A stretch of 51,526 nucleotides of DNA from Pseudogracilibacillus auburnensis (GTDB lineage Bacteria; Bacillota; Bacilli; Bacillales; Amphibacillaceae). The first letter of the stretch is position 1. Every line of letters begins with the position of its first letter. The notes beneath the pieces are model-generated. The model did not search any database, was not told the DNA's origin, and saw nothing but the letters and a program-made list of their open reading frames with translations. Position numbers and translations under genes: made by a program. The stretch spans positions 1 to 51,526 of the forward strand of contig NZ_QJJQ01000024.1 in assembly GCF_003201975.1 (NCBI RefSeq), in the 5' to 3' direction. Shown piece by piece: positions 27,158-35,278 of the stretch.

Positions 27158-27185
27158 AAAAAAGACCGTAACTTAAGCTACGGCC
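27158..27185 (-). terminator. Internal terminator/attenuator between pspA and ydjG
   Basis: On the minus strand ggccgtagc/gttacggtc, with G-U pairs and a ttaa loop, is followed by six T, in the 119-bp gap after pspA. Likely partial termination, favouring pspA over ydjGHI. Confidence 0.65.
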
Positions 27186-27206
27186 ATGATTTACACCTTA
27201 ACATGC

Positions 27207-27887
27207 TTATTCCTCTTTGCTAGCTAGATTGGCTTTAAGTGCAGCTAACTCGTCTTCTACATCTACTTTCGTTTCATATTTGGCTGCTAAATCTTTTATA
27301 TCATCCTCTTGCCCTCTATTTAATTCAGCCATTGCTTGTGCCTCATCAAGAGATTTATTCACTCTTTCTTCCATCCGATCAAACGCGGAAATAGATTGAT
27401 TTGCACCAGTTACCGATGTACCAATTTCGTTCATTCTTTTTTGTGTTTTGGCGACCGCTGCTTTTCCTTTCAGCATCGCTCTGCGGGCATCAAGCTCGCC
27501 AATGTCTTTTACGAGTTTATCATGCATCTGTCTCATCTGGACACTGTTGGCTTCCGCTAATTCAAGTGTCGTTCTAAGATCTGTTTCTTTTGCAGTTAAT
27601 GTCGCTTTTCTTTCTAAAAATTTTCTTGCATCATCATCGTTGCCAGCTTCAAGTGCCTTTACGGCATAATTTTGCATTTTATTTATATCTGCTACACATT
27701 CTTCTAAATTACGTTTCGCTCTTTGCTCTTCTGCCATGATTGTTGCTGTTTCAGCTCTCACTTGCCCTAGATCACGGTTCAAGTTTCGCAAATATTGATC
27801 GATCATTTTCTCAGGATCCTCTGCTTTATCAAGCAATGCATTAATATTACTCGCCATAATATCTTTAAATCTTCTTAAAATACTCAT
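27207..27887 (-). CDS. pspA: PspA/IM30 family membrane-stress protein
   Basis: 226 aa from ATG 27887 (aaggagg 7 bp upstream; the GTG at 27890 is less likely). N-terminal amphipathic helix (SILRRFKDIMASNINALLDKAEDPEKM) and a continuous coiled-coil body, the ESCRT-III-like fold of PspA, LiaH and Vipp1. The protein oligomerises on stressed membranes and supports bilayer integrity. First gene of pspA-ydjGHI. In B. subtilis this operon responds to SigW; I looked for a tgaaac...cgta pair upstream and found no clear one, so the regulation is left open. Confidence 0.93.
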   Translation of the reverse strand: MSILRRFKDIMASNINALLDKAEDPEKMIDQYLRNLNRDLGQVRAETATIMAEEQRAKRNLEECVADINKMQNYAVKALEAGNDDDARKFLERKATLTAKETDLRTTLELAEANSVQMRQMHDKLVKDIGELDARRAMLKGKAAVAKTQKRMNEIGTSVTGANQSISAFDRMEERVNKSLDEAQAMAELNRGQEDDIKDLAAKYETKVDVEDELAALKANLASKEE

Positions 27888-28083
27888 CACAATTCCTCCT
27901 TCGTCTTTTAGAAGCCATTTTATGTAAGTTGAACGTTCCTTATTTTCAGATCACCTTTATTTTACATTAGTATGAACCGATAATAAAGGAAAATTTGAAA
28001 AGTAAGCCGTAAGAACTATAGGTTTTTGTTTATGTAGAAGGATTCAAGGAAATCCCATATAGCTGATTTATTTAGTACGCTTA

Positions 28084-28665
28084 TTACTTACTTTTTTTCA
28101 CTAATTCAATTGCTAATTCAGTCGAAGCTACTAACTCAGGATCTCCTTTTTCTTTTCTAATGTGAAGTGCTTCTAGAAAACACTTTTCGGCTTCTAGTAA
28201 ATGTCCTAATTCTAGCAAACATTTTCCTTTATGTTGGAAGATAAAATCGTTATACTTTCTAACTTGGAGCGTATCGCTAAGATCCATTGCTTTATCAAAT
28301 GTTTTCAGCGCTTTTTCATGTTCTTCATTATATTTCAACGCCTCTCCTAAACGAATAAGAAAAACAACCTTTCGCGAATCATCGTTCTCCCTTTCAGCTA
28401 AACATAATGCTTGTTGTAAATAGTGAATTGCTTTTTTCGGGTGACCTATCACACGATATAAATTGCCGAAAACACCATACACAAAATAAAGTTCTTCCAG
28501 CTTTCGATCATTTTCTTGCAAAAGCCTTTCTACTTTTTCTAGAAATATCCTTACCGCCTTTTCGTCAGAAGCTTTTTCCCTTAAAAAATGAGCCTTATCA
28601 AAATAAATTGTTTTAGCAATTGCATTGAATTCATTTTTAATTTGTTCTAATCCCACTAGCCTCAT
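28084..28665 (-). CDS. Tetratricopeptide repeat protein
   Basis: 193 aa, helical throughout, with about three TPR units (LYFVYGVFGNLYRVIGHPKKAIHYLQQALCLA, VFLIRLGEALKYNEEHEKALKTFDKAMDL and FIFQHKGKCLLELGHLLEAEKCFLEALHI, spans of about 34 residues). No enzyme or DNA-binding domain, so it is not a full Rap/aspartyl-phosphatase regulator. The ATG at 28665 has aaagg directly before it; a GTG at 28656 is better spaced and may be the true start (190 aa). It overlaps the small membrane gene upstream by 29 bp, suggesting coupled translation. Partner proteins are unknown. Confidence 0.75.
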   Translation of the reverse strand: MRLVGLEQIKNEFNAIAKTIYFDKAHFLREKASDEKAVRIFLEKVERLLQENDRKLEELYFVYGVFGNLYRVIGHPKKAIHYLQQALCLAERENDDSRKVVFLIRLGEALKYNEEHEKALKTFDKAMDLSDTLQVRKYNDFIFQHKGKCLLELGHLLEAEKCFLEALHIRKEKGDPELVASTELAIELVKKSK

Positions 28666-28819
28666 CCTTTATTTTATTTAATCGGACAACAAACAGTTCA
28701 ATCGTCAAAAGTGGAACAGCAAATACGACGATCACATACCAAACTCCAAGATAGTGACCCATCATATCGATTGATGGAATGATAAAGATTAGTACGATTT
28801 CCAAATTAAAAATGGTCAT
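28637..28819 (-). CDS. Small two-helix membrane protein, unknown
   Basis: 60 aa from ATG 28819 (an ATG at 28852 has no ribosome site; even the chosen one is weak, ggaa at 10 bp). Two hydrophobic helices (IVLIFIIPSIDMMGHYLG and VWYVIVVFAVPLLTIELFVV) and a short charged tail. The overlap with the TPR gene downstream supports a real gene in a two-gene unit. No family recognised. Confidence 0.5.
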   Translation of the reverse strand: MTIFNLEIVLIFIIPSIDMMGHYLGVWYVIVVFAVPLLTIELFVVRLNKIKDEASGIRTN

Positions 28820-28922
28820 AAAATCGTAATTCCATTTAGGACATATACCCATTTACTTACGGTGAATGGAACTTTTGGGTGATTATTCACAATAATTCCC
28901 CTTTTGAGTTTGATAATTGTAT

Positions 28923-28963
28923 AAAAAATCTCTCATTTGCTTCTAGCATTATGAGAGATTTTG
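28923..28963 (-). terminator. Strong terminator, minus strand
   Basis: Stem aatctctcat/atgagagatt with a 14-base loop, then a T-run on the minus strand. It ends the transcript of the 121-aa exported protein and isolates the TPR pair. Confidence 0.85.
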
Positions 28964-29074
28964 TCAATGGACCTATATCATAAATATCAAATAATTGGTA
29001 GAATACTTTGCCTAAAATGGTAGTCTTGACCCTATCCCTTTAGCAATGAGGGATTTATTTGACTTTTTGTTCAA

Positions 29075-29440
29075 TCATTTTCCACTTTTGTAGATCGATC
29101 GATTTATTATTTCAATCACTTTTTTTATCTCATCAGGATAGAAATCTAGATTCTTTTTCCGAACATGTCTCCGTTGATCTTCATCTGCTCCAAGAATTCC
29201 TCCATTACTTAAAGTCGCCTTTCCTAACACTTCTCCTAAAGCAATATGTATTCCAATTAATCTACTATCCTCATATAAAAGCTGATCATCAGCAGATACA
29301 ATCTTGGGTGTATGTTCAACCAACTGCTGATCATTCACTTCTTGAACAACCTCCGTTTTTGATTCAACAACAAAAACACCAATAATCCCAAACGTTATCA
29401 TCATTGCACATATTATAAAACCTTTTATTATCTTTTGCAT
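29075..29440 (-). CDS. Hypothetical exported protein with N-terminal membrane anchor
   Basis: 121 aa, ATG with gtggagg upstream. N-terminal hydrophobic segment (IIKGFIICAMMITFGIIGVFVV, about 4-25) followed by VES; no lipobox Cys, so an uncleaved anchor or ordinary signal peptide. The rest is soluble, with IGIHIALGEVLGKATLSN and a charged segment DEDQRRHVRKKNLDFYPDEIKKVIEI at the end. No family recognised. Its own terminator lies downstream. Confidence 0.6.
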   Translation of the reverse strand: MQKIIKGFIICAMMITFGIIGVFVVESKTEVVQEVNDQQLVEHTPKIVSADDQLLYEDSRLIGIHIALGEVLGKATLSNGGILGADEDQRRHVRKKNLDFYPDEIKKVIEIINRSIYKSGK

Positions 29441-29600
29441 TGTTATTCCTCCACAAGATAATCTCCTACTATTGTACCATTCTTATAGACATAATATCAC
29501 GCGTCAACCTGAAAAAAATGAAATTTTTTATCAATGAATCCATTTCATCATTTATTTAATGAGGAGAAGAACCGAACATTTTTTATGTAGCAAATTGTAT

Positions 29601-29712
29601 TCCCACTCTAGGCGGATACTTTCTGCAGACAGCAGGTGAGCATCCTTAGGCTTTATCTTGCGGGGTCTTCTAATCCTATCTTCCCGCAGAAGTCATCTGC
29701 AGTCATTCCAAT
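29601..29712. repeat. GC-rich palindromic intergenic element
   Basis: Within the 500-bp gap before the betaine transporter lies a GC-richer block with nested complementary words: ctgcagac...tctgcag at the outside and tgcggg...cccgca inside. Blocks of this look recur between genes in many Bacillaceae genomes, as I remember them. Only one copy is present here, so its repeat nature is an inference. Confidence 0.4.
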
Positions 29713-29940
29713 CATCTTAAGTTAGAGATCTAAAGCATACGAACAATAAGAGTTTGTATTTTAGTTCGCATTTATATCTCATATTAAGCATTTATGAAAT
29801 TGACTCAAAAATCTTTCATTATACATTGCAACTATTTTACCTTCACATAAAATGAACAATTTGTCACATAATGATAAAAGCGTAATTTTACAATTATTAA
29901 GTTAGGGTAACTTACATTTCTCACCCTGGGAGGAGATTCA

Positions 29941-31458
29941 ATGAAAGGAACAACCCCTGTTTTTATGATATCTGTTTGTTTAGCTGTTATTTTTATTTTA
30001 TGGGGAGCAATTGCACCAAGTCACCTTGAATCTGTATCATCCAACATTCAACAATTTTTACAGACAAGATTCGGTTGGTTTTATCTTATTTCCGCTAGTA
30101 CTTTTTTACTATTCACAATCTACCTAGCTTTCTCAAAATACGGGAACATCAAACTCGGCAAAGATGATGATGAACCTGAATACAGTACATTCAGTTGGTT
30201 TGCGATGTTATTTAGTGCAGGAATGGGCATTGGCCTTGTATTTTGGGGAATTGCTGAACCTATTTCTCATTTTTATGTCCCACCATTTGGAGATGCACAG
30301 ACTCCGGAAGCTGCAGAAAATGCATTACGTTTTGCTTTTTTTCATTGGGGATTACATCCTTGGGGCATTTATGCACTTATCGCCTTAGCTCTTGCCTATT
30401 TTAAATTTAGAAAAAATGCACCAGGAACAATTAGCGCAACATTTTATCCATTACTTGGTAAACATGTTAATGGTCCAATTGGAAAAACAATCGATCTTAT
30501 TGCCGTTTTTGCAACTGTATTCGGCGTCGCCACTTCCCTTGGGTTAGGTGCCATTCAAATTAATGGTGGGTTTTCCTATTTAAATAATAATATTCCGAAT
30601 AACTTTAATGTACAAATGATCATTATTATCGGAGTAACCATTTTGTTCATGCTTTCCGCCATTTCCGGACTAGGTAGGGGGATTAAATGGCTAAGTAATA
30701 TAAATATCCTTCTCGCTATTTTGTTAATGCTCTTTTTCTTAATTTTAGGACCAACCACTTTTTTACTCAATTTATTTACGACTACAATTGGAAGTTATGT
30801 AGAGTATTTACCTAAAATGAGTTTTCGTCTCGCTCCTTTTAGTGATGAAAATAGTGAATGGATCCAAGGTTGGACTATTTTTTATTGGGCTTGGTGGATT
30901 GCTTGGTCCCCTTTTGTTGGAACATTTATCGCACGCGTCTCTAAAGGAAGAACGATCCGCGAATTAATTATGGGAGTTCTTGCTGTACCGACAATATTTT
31001 GTGCCTTATGGTTCGCCATTTTCGGTGGAACAGGCATCCATGTTGAAATGTTCGGAAATGGCGGTATTTGGGAAGCGATGGAGCATGGAAATAATACTGA
31101 AATAGCGCTATTTGCAACACTTAGTCATTTGCCTTTAAGTACAATAGCATCTGTTTTATCCATTGTTTTAATCAGCACTTTTTTCATCACATCGGCTGAT
31201 TCAGCGACATTTGTTATCGGGATGCAAACAACAAATGGCATGCTTAATCCGCCTCTTCTAATCAAAATAGTATGGGGCATCATCCAAGCCTCGGCAGCTG
31301 CAGTGCTTTTATGGTCTGGCGGTCTCACTGCCTTGCAAACTGCATCAATCGTTTCTGCTTTTCCATTTGTGATTATTCTAATTTTTATGATGTTCTCCCT
31401 TCATAAAGGATTAAAACAAGAAGGACCAACATATCCTAAAAAGCGGAAAGTGTTTTAA
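29941..31458 (+). CDS. opuD: BCCT-family glycine betaine/choline-type transporter
   Basis: Sodium-coupled osmolyte importer of the betaine-choline-carnitine family (505 aa, 12 predicted helices). Family marks: GMGIGLVFWGIAEPISHF (glycine stretch lining the substrate path), AFFHWGLHPWGIYA, and WTIFYWAWWIAWSPFVGTFIARVSKGRT, the signature helix 8 region with the Trp cluster that binds trimethylammonium. Ribosome site gggaggag. Closest in type to OpuD of B. subtilis, which imports glycine betaine under salt stress; the precise substrate could also be choline or carnitine. The downstream 219-aa gene is 18 bp away and probably cotranscribed. Confidence 0.9.
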   Translation: MKGTTPVFMISVCLAVIFILWGAIAPSHLESVSSNIQQFLQTRFGWFYLISASTFLLFTIYLAFSKYGNIKLGKDDDEPEYSTFSWFAMLFSAGMGIGLVFWGIAEPISHFYVPPFGDAQTPEAAENALRFAFFHWGLHPWGIYALIALALAYFKFRKNAPGTISATFYPLLGKHVNGPIGKTIDLIAVFATVFGVATSLGLGAIQINGGFSYLNNNIPNNFNVQMIIIIGVTILFMLSAISGLGRGIKWLSNINILLAILLMLFFLILGPTTFLLNLFTTTIGSYVEYLPKMSFRLAPFSDENSEWIQGWTIFYWAWWIAWSPFVGTFIARVSKGRTIRELIMGVLAVPTIFCALWFAIFGGTGIHVEMFGNGGIWEAMEHGNNTEIALFATLSHLPLSTIASVLSIVLISTFFITSADSATFVIGMQTTNGMLNPPLLIKIVWGIIQASAAAVLLWSGGLTALQTASIVSAFPFVIILIFMMFSLHKGLKQEGPTYPKKRKVF

Positions 31459-31476
31459 CGAGAGGAGCGTTTTTGA

Positions 31477-32136
31477 ATGAAATTATACAATGTGAGAAAA
31501 GGTCAGTTTGTTTATTATGACAATAAATTACATAAAGTGTATTCGGTTAAACCATTTTTCAAACAGTCCGTCCATCTTGTAAGGTTAAACGATTTAGAAC
31601 AACAACTTACTACTGCGAAAGAAATCGAATTATATAAACCAAAGCATTTGGATAGTTTTATTTGTAACCATAAACGGTATACCCTCCATAAGAATAGTCA
31701 AGCTAAAATTGGAGATTATATTTTAGTCATTAACCCGCGTCCTGATTCACTAGATCATCATCATCTCCATGCCATTGAATTAGTTTCATCTATTGAAAAA
31801 AATGGTGTCATTAGTAATAAATCGAACGGGATCAAACATAATGAATACTGGGTAATGGTGCCTGGTTTGCTAGAAGGCGCAAATAAGATTGATTTCCAAC
31901 ACCCTAGAACAGACAAAAATTCGAATGAACATGAGGCAATTCCGCTTTCACCAGAAGTAGATCTACCTAAGATGGGGGATGTTTTTCAAAAAAACGATAG
32001 CGCCCCCATCATTCAGGCAATGGTTATCGCTATTAAAGGAAGAACGATTTATTTAGGCGGTAATTTAGTTGTAGAAAAAAGTGAAATTGTTGATCCAGAA
32101 AAATGGAGCTTCGTACATAATATTTTTGATCAGTAG
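31477..32136 (+). CDS. Unknown protein cotranscribed with the betaine transporter
   Basis: 219-aa soluble protein, ATG with gagaggag upstream. It looks built of two related beta-rich halves: KGQFVYYDNKLHKVYSVKPFFKQSVHLVRL near the start and IIQAMVIAIKGRTIYLGGNLVVEKSEIVDPEKW at the end have the feel of small KOW/Tudor-like barrels. No catalytic motif, signal peptide or membrane helix. Its place behind a BCCT transporter may mean a link to osmotic adaptation, but that is context only. Confidence 0.65.
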   Translation: MKLYNVRKGQFVYYDNKLHKVYSVKPFFKQSVHLVRLNDLEQQLTTAKEIELYKPKHLDSFICNHKRYTLHKNSQAKIGDYILVINPRPDSLDHHHLHAIELVSSIEKNGVISNKSNGIKHNEYWVMVPGLLEGANKIDFQHPRTDKNSNEHEAIPLSPEVDLPKMGDVFQKNDSAPIIQAMVIAIKGRTIYLGGNLVVEKSEIVDPEKWSFVHNIFDQ

Positions 32137-32190
32137 GGAGCTTTTCATCGTAATGCACCGCGTGACATTCTGGCGCATTTCTACCGAGGA

Positions 32191-32236
32191 AGGGCACGCG
32201 GGAAGACGCCGCGTTCCCTCATCCTCATTTTTTTGG
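32191..32236 (+). terminator. GC-rich hairpin after the transporter operon
   Basis: Strong stem aggg-c-acgcgg/ccgcgt-t-ccct with a 7-base loop, then catcctc and a seven-T run. The gap before the T-run is longer than ideal. The surrounding GC-rich block (32150-32230) may itself be a decayed palindromic repeat. Confidence 0.5.
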
Positions 32237-32259
32237 AAAAAGTTGTCGAGTAACGGCCT

Positions 32260-32679
32260 TTACTCAAAAAAATGCATATGTTGTTTATCCTGTTTATAAT
32301 AATCGAGCCTGTTTTGTAACGTTCCCGTATGAAATTCAAATTTATGGCCATCTGGATCAGTAAAATAAACAGAGCGCCTATCCCTTTTATCTCTTGGACG
32401 ACTTGGTAAAATAGGTACTTGTAATACTTTCAGTTTTTCGTACATATTATCAAAATCGGCTTCGTCCACTGAAAATGCAATATGTGTATACGATTGTTTG
32501 ATTTCATTCCGTGGAATATCTTTTTCCACATTGAGGGCAAGCCACATCCCATGTAAATCAAAATAAGCAGTACTTCTACCTTTTACTAATAATGTAGCAC
32601 CAAATACCTTTTGATAAAATTCGATCGACTCTTCTAAATCTGAAACTGAAAATAATAGATGATTTATCCCTTTGATCAA
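32260..32679 (-). CDS. fosB: FosB-type metallothiol transferase (fosfomycin resistance)
   Basis: 139-aa enzyme of the vicinal-oxygen-chelate superfamily. It is the length of FosB, and metal ligands fall at the expected places: His7 (GINHLLF), His66 (SYTHIAF) and Glu115 (GHKFEFHTG). Other FosB-like runs are [23 protein letters not shown] and a C-terminus ending [15 protein letters not shown]. The family opens the epoxide of fosfomycin by adding bacillithiol (or cysteine), with a divalent metal. Chromosomal copies are widespread in Bacillus. It is a single gene; no mobile element flanks it. Confidence 0.92.
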   Translation of the reverse strand: MIKGINHLLFSVSDLEESIEFYQKVFGATLLVKGRSTAYFDLHGMWLALNVEKDIPRNEIKQSYTHIAFSVDEADFDNMYEKLKVLQVPILPSRPRDKRDRRSVYFTDPDGHKFEFHTGTLQNRLDYYKQDKQHMHFFE

Positions 32680-32893
32680 AAAATCACCTCCTTTTCACTG
32701 AATGATCGGTTTCGTGCACTCTCTTATTTTAATAGAAAGTATTATTTATGTTTTTTCCTCCGTAGACACAATTTAATTGAATTAAAGCTGCTATTTTATC
32801 GTTCAATCAATGGAGACTTACTTCGTTTCATGATAAAACAATTCTTATCGAAATCTTTCCAATTTGGTACATCTATAACTGAACGAATAAAGA

Positions 32894-33406
32894 TTAAATA
32901 TTGTTTTTAAAAAAATCCTGAATATCTTTATTCCCATGTAAAATAAAAACATTTCTTCCCTTACTTTGGAATTCACGAAGTCGTTTGATCATCGCTTTTT
33001 TTCGAGGGTAATACGTCGTCAAAATAAACCGAATAAACGCCCAATCTATTTTTTCTGGACAATCTTTTCCCATATCTGGACGAGTTGTGCCCCGATTCTT
33101 TACCCAACGTTTCACGACACGATAGAGACAAGTAAGGAGTGGCAACTCCAAATAAATAATGGTATCTGCATGCTCAGCTCTAATTTCGTATGTGGCTGTA
33201 TAATTTCCTTCGATAATCCACTCTTTTTGTTGAACAATCTTTTTTTGTGCCGTTGTGAACTCCATATTCGATGCCTCAACCCAGCCTGGATTCCAATATA
33301 AAGCGTCAAGATGATAAACGTTTATTTGTAATATTTCTCCTAATTTATTCGCAAAAGTCGTCTTTCCTACACCAGCAGAAACACCCATGACGATAATCCT
33401 TTTCAC
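32894..33406 (-). CDS. P-loop adenylate kinase-like protein (FlaR/topology-modulation family)
   Basis: 170 aa, GTG start with gaggtg 7 bp upstream. Walker A loop GVSAGVGKTT (8-17), followed by YHLDALYWNPGW, a signature of the AAA_17/FlaR-type kinases; WIIEGNYTATYEIRAEHADTIIYLELP contains the second strand, and RGTTRPDMGKDCPEKIDW the lid-like region. Proteins of this group are usually annotated 'topology modulation protein' or shikimate/adenylate-kinase-like; the substrate is unknown. Isolated gene on the minus strand between fosB and a methyltransferase gene. Confidence 0.8.
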   Translation of the reverse strand: MKRIIVMGVSAGVGKTTFANKLGEILQINVYHLDALYWNPGWVEASNMEFTTAQKKIVQQKEWIIEGNYTATYEIRAEHADTIIYLELPLLTCLYRVVKRWVKNRGTTRPDMGKDCPEKIDWAFIRFILTTYYPRKKAMIKRLREFQSKGRNVFILHGNKDIQDFFKNNI

Positions 33407-33524
33407 TTCTTTTCACCTCACATGTTATTAAAAAACTTCGCTTATCGCCAAGCTTGTTTTAGCGAAAATTAACCTTGCATTTATGAGTTAGAAAGAGTTA
33501 TTCTTTCCTTTCTTCATACCAAAT

Positions 33525-33550
33525 AAAAAACGTGAGAAATCCCACGTTTA
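33525..33550 (-). terminator. Terminator of the methyltransferase gene
   Basis: Stem aacgtg/cacgtt (20-base hairpin) with a six-T run on the minus strand, immediately after the stop at 33558. Confidence 0.8.
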
Positions 33551-33557
33551 TGTTCGT

Positions 33558-34187
33558 TTACTTATGTGTTATGACAAAAACTCCAGCACAATGTGATTTC
33601 GGATGAAACTCAGATTGGCACCATTCCATCAATAATGGACGTAATTGTTCATCAACAAAGTAATATTCAGCCTCATCCCAGCATTTGATACTATTTTTTC
33701 TACATGTTTCAAGCTGTTTTTTCGTTGTAAAAGCGACATCACCAATCAATATTTTTCCGCCCTTTGATAGTGATCCTAACAAACTTTTTATCAGCGCTAC
33801 TTTTTTTCGATCATTAAAGTGATGAAACACATACGTACTAATAATAAAGTCATACGAATTATTTTTAATAAAAGTAGGTATGCCATCGGTTAAATCCCAT
33901 TCTACCATATGAGCTGTTGGCAATTTTTCCTGCGCAATCTCTACCATGTTGCTCGAGAAGTCGATCCCAGTAATCGTATGGTTGTTTTCATACAGTTTAC
34001 TCGTTAAAACGCCTGTTCCAAACCCGATATCTAACACATTTGTATTCGACTTTTGCATCACTTCATTAAAAATGTACCCAAGTACCGCTTTATATCCTGC
34101 GAACGGATACTCATTTTTCTCCTCACATAATTGAACCGTTTGATCGTAACTATTTGCCCATAAATTAAAACCTTCACTATTTAACAT
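33558..34187 (-). CDS. Class I SAM-dependent methyltransferase
   Basis: 209 aa. Motif I VLDIGFGTGVLTSKL (SAM loop), acidic motif II at GIDFSSNM, motif III around MVEWDLTD, and YDFIISTYVFHHF before a GGKILIGD strand: a complete Rossmann methyltransferase core. The N-terminus FNLWANSYDQTV resembles the YrrT-like group, but I cannot set a substrate. Either TTG 34190 or ATG 34187 can serve as the start (ggaggg upstream). Alone, with its own terminator. Confidence 0.82.
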   Translation of the reverse strand: MLNSEGFNLWANSYDQTVQLCEEKNEYPFAGYKAVLGYIFNEVMQKSNTNVLDIGFGTGVLTSKLYENNHTITGIDFSSNMVEIAQEKLPTAHMVEWDLTDGIPTFIKNNSYDFIISTYVFHHFNDRKKVALIKSLLGSLSKGGKILIGDVAFTTKKQLETCRKNSIKCWDEAEYYFVDEQLRPLLMEWCQSEFHPKSHCAGVFVITHK

Positions 34188-34535
34188 CAAGTATAGAACC
34201 CTCCAATTTTTATCGGGGACTATAAGCGTTTATTATTTATATTTTATACATCCCCTTTGTTCATCTATATATAGTACGAATAACTTTTTCATGCTATCCC
34301 GTCCTTTACATTTAATTACAATTCATTTTATCATTGATGAAAAAATATTAACAGTCGGATGATATAACTATTTGATAAATTATATCCACAGGAATTTTAA
34401 ACAATAAAAAAACTAAAACGAAAAATTGAAACTATCCCCATATACTGATCTACTTAAACAGTTTAGACGTGCATGTACGAGTAAATCGAATCCTTCTGAG
34501 GGAGTTTACAATACATTTATTTTCGTCTAAATCCT
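34188..34535. other. Intergenic, nothing recognised
   Basis: 348 bp of AT-rich DNA between two minus-strand genes. It should hold the promoter of the methyltransferase gene and the end of the LysE-family transcript. No hairpin with T-run, tRNA or repeat was seen. Confidence 0.45.
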
Positions 34536-35156
34536 CTAACCACCTATAACCTGAATCCCAATATAAACAGCCATCCCCCATATGATAATCGCTGATGCTT
34601 GATTAAATCGTTTTACCAATTTGCCAGTCGTATCAACCTTTCCAAGAGTTCTTCCTGAAATCACTAATCCAAAAAACCAAATCCATGAAACAGTAATACA
34701 GGAAGCTGTAAAAATTACCAACTCATAGCCATTGTATGACAATGAACTAGGACCGATCACTCCTATAATATCTATAATAGCATGGGGATTAAGTAACGAA
34801 ACAGAAGCCGCAAATGTAATCTGTCTTTTTGTAGTAAAAAATTCATTCATTTGTTGTTTTGCTTCTTTATCAAGATCGCTTTTTAATAGTGACCATCCCA
34901 TATAGATTAGGAAAAAAAATCCAATAATAAATATTAGATTCGTTAACCATTCAAAACGAAAAACAATGATCGAAACACCTGTGACCGCCAAAAGGATTAA
35001 AATTGTATCACAAATTGACGCCGTTATAACAGCTGGTATTGCTCGTAAAAAACTTTTTTGTGTAACTCCTTGATTAAAAATAAAAACATTTTGAACACCA
35101 AGAGGTAGAATTAAACCTAAAGCTAATGTTACCCCATGGATAAATGCTTCCATCAT
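34536..35156 (-). CDS. yisU: LysE/ArgO-family amino acid exporter (YisU-like)
   Basis: 206-aa membrane protein with six helices. The LysE family start is clear: LALGLILPLGVQNVFIFNQG (conserved Gly-Pro/Leu-Gly and Asn), then AICDTILILLAVTG-like SICDTILILLAVTG and LNPHAIIDIIG in helix 4. Family members export basic or other amino acids. It is divergent from a MocR-type regulator 120 bp away, as yisU and yisV are arranged in B. subtilis. The gene name rests on that arrangement plus family and is therefore moderate. Confidence 0.85.
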   Translation of the reverse strand: MMEAFIHGVTLALGLILPLGVQNVFIFNQGVTQKSFLRAIPAVITASICDTILILLAVTGVSIIVFRFEWLTNLIFIIGFFFLIYMGWSLLKSDLDKEAKQQMNEFFTTKRQITFAASVSLLNPHAIIDIIGVIGPSSLSYNGYELVIFTASCITVSWIWFFGLVISGRTLGKVDTTGKLVKRFNQASAIIIWGMAVYIGIQVIGG

Positions 35157-35212
35157 TCTATTCCTCCTTTATCCTATAAAAACATTTTACAAGAAGAGAA
35201 ATGGTAAGTCTT

Positions 35213-35254
35213 CAACCAATTGGATGGAAATTAAACCAACCAATTCGTTATAAT
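35213..35254 (+). promoter_or_regulatory. Candidate MocR operator and promoter
   Basis: Direct repeats caaccaatt at 35213-35221 and 35237-35245 (24 bp apart) sit just before tataat (35249-35254), which lies 24 bp upstream of the regulator's ATG. MocR regulators such as PdxR and GabR typically bind two direct repeats near the promoter. A matching -35 box is unclear. Confidence 0.5.
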
Positions 35255-35278
35255 GAAAGAAAAGTGGGAGTGCAAAAG

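Noticed and set aside
27888-28083. SigW promoter upstream of pspA
   Set aside because: I could not find a tgaaac and cgta pair at proper spacing by eye.
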